DNA of 64,000 nucleotides from JAAYYY01 sp964579295 (GTDB lineage: Bacteria > Chloroflexota > Anaerolineae > Promineifilales > Promineifilaceae), in the NCBI GenBank assembly GCA_964579295.1, contig CAZOGK010000004.1, forward strand, positions 92,086 to 156,085. Direction: 5' to 3'. Below, one piece after another: positions 63,503 to 64,000 of this stretch. The position numbers and the translations under genes are program-made. The notes below the pieces were generated by a model. That model was not told the origin of the DNA and did not search any database. It saw only the letters and a list, made by a program, of their open reading frames with translations. Positions within the stretch are counted from its first letter, which is position 1, and every line of letters begins with the position of its first letter.

Positions 63503-64000
63503 GTCGCCGGCTGTATCTCCTGGCCCTGACCGCCATTCTGGTCGCCTTCTTCCTTGTCTGGCTGCCCCATCCCGCCGCCGGCCTCAGCTACATTGGCCTG
63601 GAGATGGGCGAGCAGGCCAAGTTCCTGCCGCAGGTGCGCAGCGGCGCCGTCACGCCCGGCCGCTCCGCCTTTTATCTGCCCCCCGTCACCACGGCGCTGC
63701 TGCTCATATTGCTGACCACCTTCTGGCCGCCGACGCGCCGCACCTGGGCCGCGCGTGCGCTCGCCGTGCTGGTCAGCCTGCTCGCCTTTCCCGCGCTGGA
63801 GGCGCTGGGCGACGCCGACCGCGCCGAGTGGCTGTGGCGGCTCCTGCTCATCGCCCTGGTCGTCGTCGCCGCCGCGGCCGCGCCGCGCCTGGCCCTGCTG
63901 CCGGCACGCGCCCGCTGCTGGCTGGCGGCCCCCGTGGCCCTGGCCGGCGCCATCCTGCCCACCTGGGCCTTCTTTGCCGTGCGCCCGCTCTACGGCGAGC
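63499..64000 (+). CDS. Membrane protein, 3' end outside window
   Basis: An open frame from ATG 63499 to the window end, overlapping the ATPase stop (ATGA). 167 residues are visible, with four to five hydrophobic segments: 'LYLLALTAILVAFFLVWLP', 'TTALLLILLTTFW', 'ALAVLVSLLAFPALEAL', 'WRLLLIALVVVAAAAA' and 'VALAGAILPTWAFFAVRPL'. Not recognised as a known family. Coupling to the ChlI-like ATPase suggests a linked function. Confidence 0.75.
   Translation, partial: MSRRLYLLALTAILVAFFLVWLPHPAAGLSYIGLEMGEQAKFLPQVRSGAVTPGRSAFYLPPVTTALLLILLTTFWPPTRRTWAARALAVLVSLLAFPALEALGDADRAEWLWRLLLIALVVVAAAAAPRLALLPARARCWLAAPVALAGAILPTWAFFAVRPLYGE

Overview
The window is a high-GC, gene-dense bacterial chromosome segment, most likely from a member of the Chloroflexota (Anaerolineae/Caldilineae-like). 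That placement is inferred, since the window has no rRNA marker. It rests on the gene style: a giant TPR protein with acidic 'DLDEAMAWLEQLA' repeats, YvcK with an N-terminal membrane part, an isolated rpoC with a large coiled-coil insertion, type 2 IPP isomerase, a membrane pyrophosphatase and no outer-membrane genes. It is a scaffold with three runs of exactly 100 N. Two of these are flanked by an identical 55-base direct duplication, which looks like a de Bruijn overlap rather than missing DNA.

Layout. 1-1010: two small heat-shock proteins and a terminator. 1155-4570 (minus): mtnA, a CDP-sugar pair (cytidylyltransferase and SDR epimerase) and a degenerate nucleotide cyclase-fold protein. 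4785-7119 (plus): yvcK, a MazG-like pyrophosphohydrolase and a metallophosphoesterase. 7116-11248: a polytopic membrane subtilase and a membrane-anchored beta-propeller protein. 11294-14950 (minus): panB-panE-panC followed by an ADP-ribosylglycohydrolase, all joined by 4-base stop/start overlaps. 15055-19465 (plus): a thioredoxin-fold protein, a Flp-type pilin, a zinc-ribbon membrane protein and a lipoprotein solute-binding protein. 19509-24680 (minus): terC, ppk2, a GH4 glycosidase, xdhC and an M42 peptidase. 24981-26897: acetyl-CoA synthetase. 27016-32093 (minus): an unknown protein, then a Lia-like set (membrane protein, ABC ATPase and permease, histidine kinase, NarL-type regulator).

32433-36142: membrane pyrophosphatase (hppA) with a promoter and a terminator-like hairpin in its leader, then an HDAC-family deacetylase. 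36143-41385: the giant TPR/acidic-repeat protein, broken by a gap that closes in frame when the 55-base overlap is merged. 41507-48095: ndk, rsfS, xseA-xseB-ftsY, prfB with the programmed +1 frameshift, a PH-like/zinc-ribbon protein and a VOC protein. 48438-52730: rpoC, with no rpoB beside it and a leader holding two promoters and two terminator-like hairpins. 52902-55126 (minus): fni, a 23-codon ORF and a prenyl diphosphate synthase, which form an isoprenoid operon. 55548-60747: a secreted C-terminally anchored protein and an exopolysaccharide set (UDP-xylose synthase, O-antigen ligase-like protein, GtrA, GT4). 60804-64000: a tandem-repeat acidic protein, a beta-flower-like protein, a hotdog thioesterase, a ChlI-like AAA+ ATPase and a membrane protein cut by the window end.

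Many -10 boxes (TATAAT or TACAAT) are recognisable, often with a TTGxxx box 16-18 bases upstream. Several starts lie about 6-9 bases after the -10 box and are probably leaderless. I saw no CRISPR array, transposase, prophage, tRNA or rRNA.
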